Shown piece after piece: positions 15,904 through 24,779 of a stretch of 64,000 nt of DNA. Position 1 is the first letter of the stretch, and each line of letters begins with the position of its first letter. The translations under genes were made by a program, and so were the position numbers. The notes under the pieces are model-generated. The model worked only from the letters and a program-made list of their open reading frames with translations. It did not search any database and had not been told where the DNA came from. Location of the stretch: assembly GCF_001310275.1 (NCBI RefSeq), contig NZ_LGYZ01000123.1, positions 1 to 64,000 of the forward strand, written 5' to 3'. This DNA is from Nocardia arizonensis (lineage in GTDB: Bacteria > Actinomycetota > Actinomycetes > Mycobacteriales > Mycobacteriaceae).

Positions 15904-17280
15904 TCAGTTCAGGGCCGAGAAGTCGCGCAGCACAACGTGATTGCGGTCGGCGACGGTGCCGAAGGAATGGTCGGGATGCAGACCGAGGTACTGCCGTCGT
16001 GTGCGGGTGCTCCAGCGCCGCGCCGACTCCGAACGCGACTTGTAGAAGTTCACCGTGTAGCCGCCCTCGTACAGTCGCACCAGCATGTACCCGCCTGGAT
16101 ATTCCTTCGCGGCGGCGACTTCGAGGAATTCCACCTCGATACCGGAGTCCGGTCGGCTGCGCCGCGTCCGGTGGGTGTGGCCGCTGTGGTGCAGGAAGAC
16201 GCCGGGCGCCTGCCGGTACAGGTCGTGCAGGGCATCGGCGCCTGCCCGGTCGAGGATGAATCCCGGACCGCCCGGATTGCTGATGGCGGCATGCCGGGTG
16301 ACGGGGTGGTGTCCGTAGATCAGGGTCGGGCGGTCGGGCTCGGCGCGCAGTACATCGCCGAGCTGCCGCAATTGCGCCGGGTCCAGATCGCCGCGGGAGG
16401 TGCGCGGCACGGTGGTGTCGAGTCCGATGAGCCGCAGCCCGTCCACATGGTCGACGACGAGTTCCCGGCGGGGATGGAAATAGGCGCCCCAGTGGTCGTG
16501 GGGGCCGGTCCCGTTGTCGTGGTTGCCGCGGCAGACGAAATAGTCCTCGCCGAAGGTGCCCCAGGTGTCCAGACCCGCACGCACGCGACGGGATTCGTCG
16601 GCCGCGCCGGTGTGGGTGAGGTCGCCCGCGACCACGAGCGCGTCGGCCGCGCGATCCGGTGCGTGCGCGTCGTCGAGGATCGCCTCCAGCATGAACTCCG
16701 GGTACTGGCCGGAGTCCTCGCGCAGTCCCGACACCCGCGGGGGCACGAGCACGCCGTTGCCGCGCTCGCCGAAATGCAGGTCGTTGGTGAGGGCGATGGT
16801 GCGAAGCAGTTGGCCGGGCGGCCTGGTCAGGGTGGTGAAGACGCCGGTGGTCTCCGGCGCGTCGGGGCGGCGGGTGACCAGGGTGCGGGCGGGCAGCGCG
16901 CGACGGCCCGCCGAGTACGCCTCGAAGCGGTATTCGCGTCCGGGTTCGAGTCCGGTGATCTCGGCGTAGTGGTAAGCGGTCGGTTCGGGGTCGCGGTAGT
17001 GCGCGATACTCGGCCCGCGTCCGTCGGCGGCCGCGATCCTGACTTCGGTGTCGGCGGCCACCGGGTGCAGCAGACCGGAGTGGTCGCGGGTGCGGGTGGT
17101 CCAGGTCAGGATGACCGAATCGTGGGTGACGGTGACCACCTCGAGGTCCCAGGCCAGTACCGCGTGCCGCGCGGGTCTGGTCCCGACGGTGGTGATCGGT
17201 CGCTGCGCCCGGACCGCGACCGCCGCGGTCCCGACAACGACATTTGCCAGCCACAGTGTGCGAAGCCGAGGGTTAAGCAT
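15904..17280 (-). CDS. Metallophosphoesterase with N-terminal fibronectin-like domain
   Basis: The 458-residue protein has an N-terminal hydrophobic segment, an FN3-like domain of purple-acid-phosphatase type (ITGLEPGREYRFEAYSAG near residue 115), and a calcineurin-like phosphoesterase domain. Metal-ligand motifs are in order: LTNDLHFGE near 175, VVAGDLTHTG near 225, CRGNHDNG near 258, IYGHHPVTRH near 335 and HHSGHTHR near 380. All expected ligands are present, so it should be a two-metal phosphomonoesterase or phosphodiesterase. Substrate is not evident. The N-terminus suggests export or membrane association. It is separated from neighbours and likely monocistronic. Confidence 0.85.
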   Translation of the reverse strand: MLNPRLRTLWLANVVVGTAAVAVRAQRPITTVGTRPARHAVLAWDLEVVTVTHDSVILTWTTRTRDHSGLLHPVAADTEVRIAAADGRGPSIAHYRDPEPTAYHYAEITGLEPGREYRFEAYSAGRRALPARTLVTRRPDAPETTGVFTTLTRPPGQLLRTIALTNDLHFGERGNGVLVPPRVSGLREDSGQYPEFMLEAILDDAHAPDRAADALVVAGDLTHTGAADESRRVRAGLDTWGTFGEDYFVCRGNHDNGTGPHDHWGAYFHPRRELVVDHVDGLRLIGLDTTVPRTSRGDLDPAQLRQLGDVLRAEPDRPTLIYGHHPVTRHAAISNPGGPGFILDRAGADALHDLYRQAPGVFLHHSGHTHRTRRSRPDSGIEVEFLEVAAAKEYPGGYMLVRLYEGGYTVNFYKSRSESARRWSTRTRRQYLGLHPDHSFGTVADRNHVVLRDFSALN

Positions 17281-17487
17281 CCGTCCGCCCTTCGTCCCCG
17301 CTCACGGTAGGGGCGTCGGTTGAACGGTCCGAAACCCGCCGGTAACGGGGTGGCTGCCGTCGCGGGATCGTTCGGCGGCGCGGATGGCCCGCGCGAACTG
17401 TTCGGCAAACGGGCTCGGTAGGCCCGCCGCGGGCCCGGACCGTCGCTCGGGTGTGCGGGCGGGGCGGCCCGCGACCAAGATTGCCGT

Positions 17488-17940
17488 ATGACCGCACATC
17501 TCGATCTGGCCGAGTTGATCATCGGCATGCACTGGGAACTCGCCGAATGGATGGGTTCGAATGCGCCGCCCAAGGTCTTCGACCGGTTCTCGACGCTGTT
17601 CCACGACGAGTTCACCGCCGTGACGATGGCCGGGCAGATCGTGGACCGCGACACCTTGCTGGCCGGTGTCTGGGCGGTGCGGAACAAGGTGCCCGGGTTG
17701 GAGATCGAGGTCTACGATGTCGAGGCGCTGATCGCCGACGGTGACCTGACGGTCGTGCGGTTCCGGGCGGAGAACCGGCTCGGCGCGGTGCGCCAGCCGC
17801 GTCTGGCGACCGCGACCGTGCTGGCCACCGAGAACGGCTATCTGCTGCGGACACTGCACGAGACGGCCGCCGCGCCGCCGGGCGCGCAGAATCCGACGAT
17901 CGAACTCATCCGCGAGGGCTCGGCGACACTCGGGGAGTGA
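17488..17940 (+). CDS. NTF2-like (SnoaL/DUF4440-like) small protein
   Basis: The 150-residue protein shows the pattern of the NTF2-like cone fold: N-terminal helix (ELIIGMHWELAEWMG), FSTLFHDEFTAVTMAGQIV, helix DRDTLLAGVWAVRN, then strands including LEIEVYDVEALIADGDLTVV and the final ATENGYLLRTLHET. In DUF4440-type relatives this fold binds small ligands or acts as an accessory enzyme. No catalytic residues can be named. It is a single gene on the plus strand between a divergent phosphoesterase and a convergent kinase gene. The ATG is preceded by a weak ribosome binding site. Confidence 0.7.
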   Translation: MTAHLDLAELIIGMHWELAEWMGSNAPPKVFDRFSTLFHDEFTAVTMAGQIVDRDTLLAGVWAVRNKVPGLEIEVYDVEALIADGDLTVVRFRAENRLGAVRQPRLATATVLATENGYLLRTLHETAAAPPGAQNPTIELIREGSATLGE

Positions 17941-18149
17941 AAGTTCTTGCTCGGCAATAGGTTACGTCTCCAAGGCGATGCCGCTACGCGAGCCGCCGCC
18001 ATGGCCGCGCTGCCTCGCCCTCGCCTGTCCGATACTGCGGCCGGTGCCCGGATGGGGCGTCGATCCGCGCTTCGATCCGACCGAGGCGATCGCCGAGACC
18101 GGTGCGCATCTGCCCGGTGATGACGAATACGATTCTGCCGCCGATGGAT

Positions 18150-19847
18150 TCAGCGACCGCGCGGGTACATCGTGACGATCGAACCGTCAGGATTGGCGGC
18201 GAGATACGCGCCGCCGTAATCGTCGGTGAGGTACACCAGCAAGGTCGGCCGTCCGTCGTTGAAGGTCCACGCCGGATTGACGATCACATAGCGCAACGTC
18301 GGTTTGGGAACGCCCAATTTCTCGTTGGCCGTGGCGAAGAGGCCGGGCACGATATCCCAGTTGATCGAACTCAGCGTGATGGTCGCGGTATCGGTGAGCT
18401 CGCCGCCCGCGCCCTTGCGGGTGGCGGTGCCGTTGCGGTAGACGAACTCGTCGTAGAGCTTGGGCTGGTCGCGGACCGGGGCCTCGGCGTTGACGAAGGT
18501 CGGGTAGAACGTCGCCTCGGTGAAATCCTTTCCGCCGGAAGCCTTTTCCAGTGCGGTGACGGCGGCGCGCATGGCGGCCGGGGTCAGCAGGTCGGTGGAA
18601 TCGTTGGGGGTGGTGGCGTCGGCGATGCGCACACCCGTGGCGGGAACGGTGCCGCTGGCCAGGATGGTGCCGGGAAGTGAACCTCCGCCGGGGCCGCTGT
18701 CCGTGCCGGTCGGCCGCAGGGCCACGACCGCGGCGGCCACGGCGGCGACGGTGACGAGAGCAGCGGCCGCCAGAGCGATCTTCGAGCCCGTCGAAGGTGA
18801 ATTCCGGCCCGGATAGTTGGCGTGCTGAATCGGTTCCGGCGGATGCCCGGTCGAGTACGGCGTCGACGGACTTCCCGGGTACGGGGAAGTCGGTCCGCCC
18901 GGATACGGTGCGGCGGGCACACTCTGGTAGCCGGCGGGACCGTTCGGGAACGGTGTGGCCGGGCCACTCGCGGGCGAGCCCGCGAACGGCGCGGGCGGCG
19001 TGAAGGGGGCGGACGGCGCGGTGGCGCCTCCGGCGACCTGACCGAGCATGTGATCGACCTGCTCGACCGAGGGTCGCTGGTGCGGATCGGCCACCAGGAT
19101 GGACTGGAGAACCGGTGTGAGGGGTCCGGCGCGATGGGGGACCGGGACGGTGCCCTGTAAGACGGCGGCCAGGGTCGCGACGGTGGTCTCGCGGCGCATG
19201 GGGTGATAGCCCTCGACCGCGACGAACATGAGCAGGCCAAGCGACCACAGGTCGGAGGCCGGATTGCCCTCCTGCCCGGACAGGCGCTCCGGGGCGACGT
19301 AATCCAGCGAGCCGACCAGGTTGCCGGTGCCGGTGAGTCCGGTGGCGTCGTTCAGCGCGGCGATGCCGAAATCGGTGACCACCGGCGACCCGTCCTCGCG
19401 CAGCAGCACATTCGCCGGCTTGATATCGCGATGCAGCACGCCGACCTGATGAGCCGCGCGCAGACCCGCCAGAATCCCGCGGCCGATCCGGGCCGCCTCT
19501 GCGGGCGGGATCGGTCCCTGCGCGAGATGATCCGACAGCGACCGGCCTCGCACCAGTTCCATGACGATCCACGGATGCGCGGGCGGCGGTGAATCCACGA
19601 TGTGGTGAACGGCCACCACATTGGGATGGGTGATCCTGGCCAGCGCCCGTGCCTCGCGCAGCACTCGTTCGCGCTGCACGCCGGGTGCGCCGCCGGGACT
19701 GTCCGTATCGGCGGGCCGCACCTCCTTCAGCGCCACCTCGCGGTGCAAGGCCACGTCATAGGCCCGCCACACCGTACCCATCCCGCCGCTGCCGAGCGGT
19801 TCGAGCAACTCGAAACGCCCGTCGACCACTGTCCGCTCGGAAACCAC
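18150..19847 (-). CDS. Eukaryotic-type Ser/Thr protein kinase, membrane receptor form
   Basis: The 565-residue protein is a PknB-family (Hanks-type) kinase. The glycine loop LGSGGMGTVWRAYD lies near residue 17, the catalytic loop LHRDIKPANVLL near 137 and the magnesium-binding DFG near 159, with APE as APERLSG near 186. A proline/glycine-rich linker (residues 270-350) precedes one membrane helix (KIALAAAALVTVAAVAAAVV). The roughly 190-residue external region contains GKDFTEATFYPTFVNAEAPV and is not a PASTA domain, so the signal it senses is unknown. All kinase catalytic residues are retained. It starts with GTG. No dedicated phosphatase is adjacent. Confidence 0.9.
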   Translation of the reverse strand: MVSERTVVDGRFELLEPLGSGGMGTVWRAYDVALHREVALKEVRPADTDSPGGAPGVQRERVLREARALARITHPNVVAVHHIVDSPPPAHPWIVMELVRGRSLSDHLAQGPIPPAEAARIGRGILAGLRAAHQVGVLHRDIKPANVLLREDGSPVVTDFGIAALNDATGLTGTGNLVGSLDYVAPERLSGQEGNPASDLWSLGLLMFVAVEGYHPMRRETTVATLAAVLQGTVPVPHRAGPLTPVLQSILVADPHQRPSVEQVDHMLGQVAGGATAPSAPFTPPAPFAGSPASGPATPFPNGPAGYQSVPAAPYPGGPTSPYPGSPSTPYSTGHPPEPIQHANYPGRNSPSTGSKIALAAAALVTVAAVAAAVVALRPTGTDSGPGGGSLPGTILASGTVPATGVRIADATTPNDSTDLLTPAAMRAAVTALEKASGGKDFTEATFYPTFVNAEAPVRDQPKLYDEFVYRNGTATRKGAGGELTDTATITLSSINWDIVPGLFATANEKLGVPKPTLRYVIVNPAWTFNDGRPTLLVYLTDDYGGAYLAANPDGSIVTMYPRGR

Positions 19848-19967
19848 CGCGCAAGCCTATGTGCCGGTGCCCACCCGCGCGAGGGCGCGGGTCCACGAAC
19901 GCGTCGAACCGCACATCCGCCGCCGGACCGGGGCGGATATGCGGTTCGTGGCGGCAGGGCGATCCGC

Positions 19968-20861
19968 TCAGCCGGTCGGTGAAAGCAGCTGATCGAACAA
20001 GGCGCGATAGCGCCGCAACGCCTGGCGCAGTTCCTCGGTGTCAGTCCTATCCGACCATCCGGCGGCCAGTGCGTCCCTGCGTTCGGCGTACGCGGCGGTG
20101 AGCTGGTGGATCAACTCCGCGACCAGGTCGTCGGCCCGCGCCACCGCATCGCGCGGTGTGTCCACGAACGTCCCTTGGAGCTCACGCCACCGGGTGCGCA
20201 ACAATTCCACTGTCGGCTCGTCGAACAGCGGTGCGGTCGCCACCTTCTCGACCGGCTCCCGCAGCATCGGAATCAACTCGGTGTGCGGACCGGGTCCTTC
20301 CGCCGCGCCGGAGTCGGTGGCCGAGTCCCGCGCCTTCCCGTCCGCCTGTCCCGGTTCCGAAGGCGGCCCGTCGTCGCCGCGCGCCGCGGCTTTCGGAGAG
20401 GCACCCGCCGCACCGGCCGCCCACAGATCGCGCGACGTCACGGCCCCGCCTGCCGCGCCATTGTCCGAATCTTCGCGCTTCACGGTTTCGGCGGAGCTCG
20501 ACGTCTGCTTGCTCGTCGCCTCCCCGGCGGCGTGCGGTTTCTCCTCACGGGCGGCGTGCAATTTCTCCGTGTCGGCGGCGTGCGGTTTCGCTGTGCCGTC
20601 CGACCCGGCGGTGTGGTCGGAACGATCGACACCGCCTGCAACCGCTGTGGGGGCGATTCTTTCGGTGGCCTCCGCGGCCTGTGTCCCGCTCGCGCGTCGA
20701 GTCGGCTCGCCGTCGGTCGAGGCGGTGGAGGTGGCGGAAGAGGGTGCGGTCACCGAATCGGAGCCGGCGACGAAAGCTCGGGTGCCATCGGGAGCGGACG
20801 GTGGATTCGCATCCGTGGTGTCGGGTCGGTGTGTGCGGTCGCGTTCGGATTCGGTGCTCAT
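19968..20861 (-). CDS. Low-complexity protein with C-terminal helical domain shared with its neighbour
   Basis: The 297-residue protein has a long, disordered-looking Ala/Thr/Asp/Glu-rich N-terminal part (residues 1-190) with a repeated K/L-P/H-H-A-A motif (AKPHAAD, KLHAARE, KPHAAGE). The C-terminal 95 residues are helical: LRTRWRELQGTFVDTPRDAV, ADDLVAELI and TEELRQALRRYRALFDQLL. These match, residue pattern for residue pattern, the end of the upstream neighbour, so the two genes carry related domains. The start ATG overlaps the neighbour's stop (ATGA). No signal peptide is present. No known family is recognised. Confidence 0.75.
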   Translation of the reverse strand: MSTESERDRTHRPDTTDANPPSAPDGTRAFVAGSDSVTAPSSATSTASTDGEPTRRASGTQAAEATERIAPTAVAGGVDRSDHTAGSDGTAKPHAADTEKLHAAREEKPHAAGEATSKQTSSSAETVKREDSDNGAAGGAVTSRDLWAAGAAGASPKAAARGDDGPPSEPGQADGKARDSATDSGAAEGPGPHTELIPMLREPVEKVATAPLFDEPTVELLRTRWRELQGTFVDTPRDAVARADDLVAELIHQLTAAYAERRDALAAGWSDRTDTEELRQALRRYRALFDQLLSPTG

Positions 20862-21481
20862 ATCGTCGCGTCCTTCTTCGCCGGGTCGGTCTGTTGTTCG
20901 CTGCTATTGTGTTGCGCCGCAACTTCGGTCGTGGATTCGGCGGACTTGCCGCCGCCTTTCATGAGGTCGAGGAACAGGGTTCGGTAGTGGACCAAGGCGG
21001 CGCGCAGATCCTCGGTGCTCGCCCTGCCTTCGGATTGGGCCACGGCGACGGCGTGGGCGTCACGATAATGGCCGAGGGTGGCGGCGTGCTCGACGGACAG
21101 GTCGGCGAGCTGTTGATCGTAACTGCCTGTGGGGTAGCCGCGTTCGGCCATGAGGGCGGTGAGCAGACGGTCGGCCGCGGTCACCGAGTCGGCGGGCTGG
21201 TCGACGAACCGTTCCTGCACGGTCGACCAGGTACGGGTGAAGTATTCGCGGCGGTCGGCGGGTAGTTCACGCAATTCGAGCTCGGCGTGCCTGCGTTCGC
21301 GTTCGGCCATTTCGCGTTCGGCGGCACGGCGATCGGGCGCCTCGGCCACGATGCGTTCGTATTCTGGGCCGAATGTCGAGCGTAGGCGGCGGCTGCGTAC
21401 CGCGGGCCACAGCAACATTGCCGCGCCCGCGAGTACGACCAGGACCACGACGATCACGAGGATCAAGATTCCGGACGACAC
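20858..21481 (-). CDS. Single-pass membrane protein with shared C-terminal helical domain
   Basis: The 207-residue protein starts with a strong N-terminal membrane helix (GILILVIVVVLVVLAGAAML) and then a charged helical region rich in Arg/Glu (residues 40-90). The C-terminal part, TRTWSTVQERFVDQPADSV, ADRLLTALMAE and TEDLRAALVHYRTLFLDLM, parallels the end of the following gene. The GTG at 21481 is chosen because AGGAGAA precedes it by a good distance and the membrane helix begins at once; upstream frame extension of 40 residues looks non-coding. It is co-transcribed with the low-complexity gene through a 4-base overlap. Function is unknown; topology predicts a cytoplasmic C-terminal domain. 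Confidence 0.75.
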   Translation of the reverse strand: MSSGILILVIVVVLVVLAGAAMLLWPAVRSRRLRSTFGPEYERIVAEAPDRRAAEREMAERERRHAELELRELPADRREYFTRTWSTVQERFVDQPADSVTAADRLLTALMAERGYPTGSYDQQLADLSVEHAATLGHYRDAHAVAVAQSEGRASTEDLRAALVHYRTLFLDLMKGGGKSAESTTEVAAQHNSSEQQTDPAKKDATI

Positions 21482-21610
21482 GGGGTTCTCCTTCGACGAG
21501 CCTTCTGTCCGGTGATGCCTCGAAATCCGGCTCTCAAACGGGCCGATCGCCGCGAAGTCCCCGTTCATGATCGAATTCCGCCCATGCCGAGCGGAATTCA
21601 TCCGGGTGGA

Positions 21611-21940
21611 TCAGCGCCGGGCGTTCGACCAGTACTTTCGGGCCCGCTTGCGCAGCGCCGGACTGACCGCCAGCGCGGGTGTCAGCAGCGCGAAGACCAA
21701 AAGTGTGCCGATCAGTAGCGCGATGGCGAACAATTCACCGACGGCCTGGTAGGCGGCGGGCAGTGCGAAGGCGAGGGCGAGCGCGGTCATCGCGACCGCC
21801 GCGAGGTAGTGCCCGGACAGGGCCACGGTGGCGGCGACGGTGCCGAGTGCCGCCGCGATGACGAGTCCCAGTGCGCCCACCAGGTAGTTGTCCAAGGAGA
21901 GCCAGGTCGCGCGCGAGGTGCTTCGATGGCGGTGTCCCAC
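21611..21940 (-). CDS. Small membrane protein of unknown function
   Basis: The 109-residue protein has a basic N-terminus (HRHRSTSRATWLS), three hydrophobic segments (LVGALGLVIAAALGTVAATV; LAAVAMTALALAFALPAAY; FAIALLIGTLLVFALLTPAL) and a basic C-terminus (RKRARKYWSNARR). This predicts an integral membrane protein with positive termini inside. I recognise no family. It is on the same strand as the next two genes but separated by about 130 bases, so co-transcription is possible but not shown. Confidence 0.65.
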   Translation of the reverse strand: MGHRHRSTSRATWLSLDNYLVGALGLVIAAALGTVAATVALSGHYLAAVAMTALALAFALPAAYQAVGELFAIALLIGTLLVFALLTPALAVSPALRKRARKYWSNARR

Positions 21941-22027
21941 GGGTGCGCAGCCTAGCCGCCGCGTGGTGGGCGACGCGGCGGTTCCTCGGGGAGCGGGCGA
22001 TTTGCCGGAAGATCGCGCCGGGGGCGA

Positions 22028-22501
22028 TCAGGACGGCCGCGGCCAGCGATTGTCCTCGAGTTGTTCGATGGATTCGTTGAATCGGGCGATCATCGTTCCC
22101 AATCGGTCGATATCCTCGGCCGACCAGTGCGCGACCACCGCGCCGATGCCGTCCTGACTTCGGGCTCGATCCTCGGCCAGCAGCGCCAGACCCTTTTCGC
22201 CCGCCCGGATCTTGCGTGCGATACCGCCCTCGGGATCGGGCACCCGTTCGACCAGGTCCTGTTTGAGCATGGCCCCGATCTGCCGGTTGATCGTGGAGAT
22301 GTCGACTTGGAGGGCCACGGACAGTTCGCGCAGGCTCAGCGGGGAATCCAGCTCCAGCCTGGTCAGGATGACGTAGGCGGAGCGGTCGAGCTGGAATCCG
22401 GGGCGGCGCAGCATGGAGGCCGGATAGTGCCGGGACAGCAGCGTCAGCTCGAAGACGAGCCGCCGCAGCGCCGCCGGGTCGGCGGGGGTCTGATCCGACA
22501 T
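22028..22501 (-). CDS. MarR family transcriptional regulator
   Basis: The 157-residue protein has the MarR winged-helix architecture: dimerisation helix, then RSAYVILTRLELDSPLSLRE, recognition region LQVDISTINRQIGAMLKQDL, and wing VERVPDPEGGIARKIRAGEK. It is divergently transcribed from an MFS drug exporter, with two similar palindromes between them, so it most likely represses the exporter and itself. ATG 22501 is preferred over 22525 since the latter overlaps the probable core promoter and has no ribosome binding site. The ligand is unknown; many such pairs respond to phenolic or hydrophobic toxins. Confidence 0.88.
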   Translation of the reverse strand: MSDQTPADPAALRRLVFELTLLSRHYPASMLRRPGFQLDRSAYVILTRLELDSPLSLRELSVALQVDISTINRQIGAMLKQDLVERVPDPEGGIARKIRAGEKGLALLAEDRARSQDGIGAVVAHWSAEDIDRLGTMIARFNESIEQLEDNRWPRPS

Positions 22502-22541
22502 GGCACACACTATGTCGTTCGCCACACGCCGAGAGCAAATT

Positions 22542-22572
22542 GTGCACCATACACAACATGTGTACCGTACAC
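22542..22572. promoter_or_regulatory. Twin palindromic operators between marR and the MFS gene
   Basis: Two 13-base inverted repeats with the same pattern lie in tandem: GTGCACCATACAC (22542-22554, imperfect) and GTGTACCGTACAC (22560-22572, perfect around a central C). Their centres are 18 bases apart, close to two helical turns. The second ends 4 bases before the exporter ATG, so bound protein would block initiation. They are the obvious binding sites for the divergently encoded MarR regulator. Confidence 0.6.
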
Positions 22573-22576
22573 ATTC

Positions 22577-24046
22577 ATGTCCCTGACTGCCGACGCGGCC
22601 GCGGCCGTCTCGAAGACCGGTAAACGGCGACCGCCCGCGCCCGCCGTGCTCATCGGCACTCTCGGCATGGTGGGCATCGTCGTATCGCTCATGCAGACAC
22701 TGGTCATCCCGATCATTCCGCTACTGCCGACACTGCTCGACACCTCCGCGTCCGACGCCTCCTGGGTGATCACCTCGACCCTGCTCGCGGGCGCGGTCGC
22801 CACCCCGATCAGCGGTCGCCTCGGCGACATGTTCGGCAAGCGCCGCATCCTGTTCGTCACTCTGCTGCTGCTCATCACGGGTTCGGTCATCTGCGCGAGC
22901 TTCTCCGCGCTGATCCCCGAGATCGTCGGCCGCTCGCTGCAAGGCGCGGCCGTGGGCGCGATCCCATTGGGCATCAGCATCATGCGCGACGAACTGCCCC
23001 CCGAACGCGTCGGCTCGGCCATGGCCATCATGAGCGCCACCCTCGGCGTCGGCGGCGCCATCGGCCTGCCCACCGCGGCGCTCATCGCGCAGAACGCCGA
23101 CTGGCACACGCTGTTCTGGACCGCCGCGGGCATGGGCGTGCTGTGCGCGATCGCGGTCTTCGTCTTCGTCCCCGAATCGCCGGTGCGCACCCCCGCGCGC
23201 TTCGACTTCGGCGGCGCCGTCGGACTGTCGATCGCCCTGCTCGCGCTGTTGGTCGCCATCACCAAGGGAGCCGACTGGGGCTGGACCGGCCCCACGATCC
23301 TGATGCTGTTCGCGGTCTCGGCGGTGGTCCTGCTCGTCTGGGGCTGGTTCGAACTCCGGCGGAAATCCCCGCTGGTCGATATCCGTGTCTCGGCGCGGCC
23401 ACGGGTGCTGCTCACCAATCTCGCCTCCATTGCGGTCGGCTTCGCGCTCTACGGCATGTCGCTGAGCTTCCCGCAACTGCTCATGGCGCCCGAGGGCACC
23501 GGCCACGGCTTCGGGCTCTCGATGGTCGAGGCGGGCCTCGTGCTCGCACCGACCGGCATCGTCATGATGCTGCTTTCGCCGGTGTCGGCACGTCTGTCGG
23601 CCGCGCGGGGCCCCAAGGTCACGCTCATGGTCGGATCGGCGGTCATCGCGATCGGCTACCTCAGCGCGGTGGTGCTGATGAGCAGCGTGTGGGAGATCCT
23701 GGTGGCCGCGCTGGTCGTCGCGGGCGGCGTCGGGCTCGCCTACGCGGCTATGCCCGCGCTCATCATGGGCGCGGTCCCGATCACCGAGACCGCCGCCGCC
23801 AATGGCCTGAACTCGCTCATGCGCTCGATCGGCACCTCGACCTCCGCGGCCGTCATGAGCGTGGTGCTGGCCCACATGACCATCACTTACGGCGGTCGCG
23901 CGCTGCCCTCCCGCGACGGGTTCCACACCACGTTCTTCATCGCGATGGCGGCGGCCGTGCTGGCGATCGTGCTCACCGCTCTCATCCCGATGGGCCGCGA
24001 GGTGGTTGCCGCGCCCGCGGTGCGCGAGGCCGACAGCGCGGGCTGA
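22577..24046 (+). CDS. MFS multidrug exporter, DHA2 (14-helix) type
   Basis: The 489-residue protein is a drug:H+ antiporter of the DHA2/EmrB family. The loop motif GRLGDMFGKRRILFV follows helix 2 (motif A), and about 14 hydrophobic helices are present. Motif C-like GVGGAIGLPTAALI is in helix 5. Length is typical. Unlike EmrB it has a charged loop WFELRRKSPLVDIRV between helices 8 and 9, which is common in actinobacterial members. It is divergent from the marR gene, with shared operators in the 76-base gap. The expected role is efflux of toxic hydrophobic compounds, induced when the repressor binds them. Substrate is not predictable. Confidence 0.9.
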   Translation: MSLTADAAAAVSKTGKRRPPAPAVLIGTLGMVGIVVSLMQTLVIPIIPLLPTLLDTSASDASWVITSTLLAGAVATPISGRLGDMFGKRRILFVTLLLLITGSVICASFSALIPEIVGRSLQGAAVGAIPLGISIMRDELPPERVGSAMAIMSATLGVGGAIGLPTAALIAQNADWHTLFWTAAGMGVLCAIAVFVFVPESPVRTPARFDFGGAVGLSIALLALLVAITKGADWGWTGPTILMLFAVSAVVLLVWGWFELRRKSPLVDIRVSARPRVLLTNLASIAVGFALYGMSLSFPQLLMAPEGTGHGFGLSMVEAGLVLAPTGIVMMLLSPVSARLSAARGPKVTLMVGSAVIAIGYLSAVVLMSSVWEILVAALVVAGGVGLAYAAMPALIMGAVPITETAAANGLNSLMRSIGTSTSAAVMSVVLAHMTITYGGRALPSRDGFHTTFFIAMAAAVLAIVLTALIPMGREVVAAPAVREADSAG

Positions 24047-24050
24047 TCGG

Positions 24051-24779
24051 CTAGGCGGCCGGCACCAGCGAATACATCCACCAGTGGCGACGCGGGAAAT
24101 CGAATTTGAGATTCCCCGCGTACATTTCCCGATCCTCGCCGGTATCGGGATCGCGCACGGTGACGGTGGGCCGCGGGATATCGTGCGGCGCCACCTCGGT
24201 GCTCCATAGTTCGGCCCACTCCGGCGCCCGCTCGCAGGCGCGCACGATCGCGGCGATGCGTTCCGGCGGCACGAGTCCCGGGCCCATGATGCGAAACGCG
24301 TAGACCATCAAATGGGTCTGCCTGCGCCATTGCGGCAGCAGCCGCTTGGCGGCCGGGTGCAACATCATCCATTCGATGATGTTGGTCCCCGGATCACAGC
24401 CCGGAAACCAATGTGTCCATGCCGCGTTGACGGCCAGCACATCGAAATCCGGCTGGGACTGGAAGCAGGCCGGATGCGGAATGCTGTGCAGCAGAGCCAG
24501 ATCCGCGGGCAGCACGGTCCTCGACTCGGCGCTCTGCGCCGGGTCGAGGCGGCTCGGCAGGGTCAGGCCGATGATGTGGTCGCGCAGCGTCGGCGGCACC
24601 TCGAGCGCGTCGAACAGCGTCGCCAGCGCGTCCAGGGTCGGTGTGCGCGTACCTTGTTCGATCTTCTGGATCAAACCAGGCGAGATATCGGCCGCCTTGG
24701 CCAGCGCGGTCCGGGTCATGCCGCCCGCCTCGCGGCGCTCCCTCAGGTAGCGGGCGATGGTGCGATGGGGGTCGGCCAT
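24051..24779 (-). CDS. XRE family regulator with MmyB-like ligand-binding domain
   Basis: The 242-residue protein has an N-terminal helix-turn-helix (MTRTALAKAADISPGLIQKI followed by EQGTRTPTLDALATLFDALE) and a C-terminal PAS-like MmyB domain. That domain is visible as VLAVNAAWTHWFPGCDPGTN then IIEWMMLHPAAKRLLPQW, matching the domain thought to bind fatty-acid-like ligands. Such regulators are abundant in actinomycetes and usually control a neighbouring oxidoreductase or transporter. Here the 3' neighbour is the convergent MFS exporter, 4 bases away, and no obvious target is upstream. Its target is therefore unknown. Confidence 0.85.
   Translation of the reverse strand: MADPHRTIARYLRERREAGGMTRTALAKAADISPGLIQKIEQGTRTPTLDALATLFDALEVPPTLRDHIIGLTLPSRLDPAQSAESRTVLPADLALLHSIPHPACFQSQPDFDVLAVNAAWTHWFPGCDPGTNIIEWMMLHPAAKRLLPQWRRQTHLMVYAFRIMGPGLVPPERIAAIVRACERAPEWAELWSTEVAPHDIPRPTVTVRDPDTGEDREMYAGNLKFDFPRRHWWMYSLVPAA

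Noticed and set aside
15632..17310. Frames of about 540 residues on both strands over the metallophosphoesterase gene
   Set aside because: Compositions are extreme (Arg/Pro/Gly) and no family resemblance exists, whereas the 458-residue frame has all metallophosphoesterase motifs.
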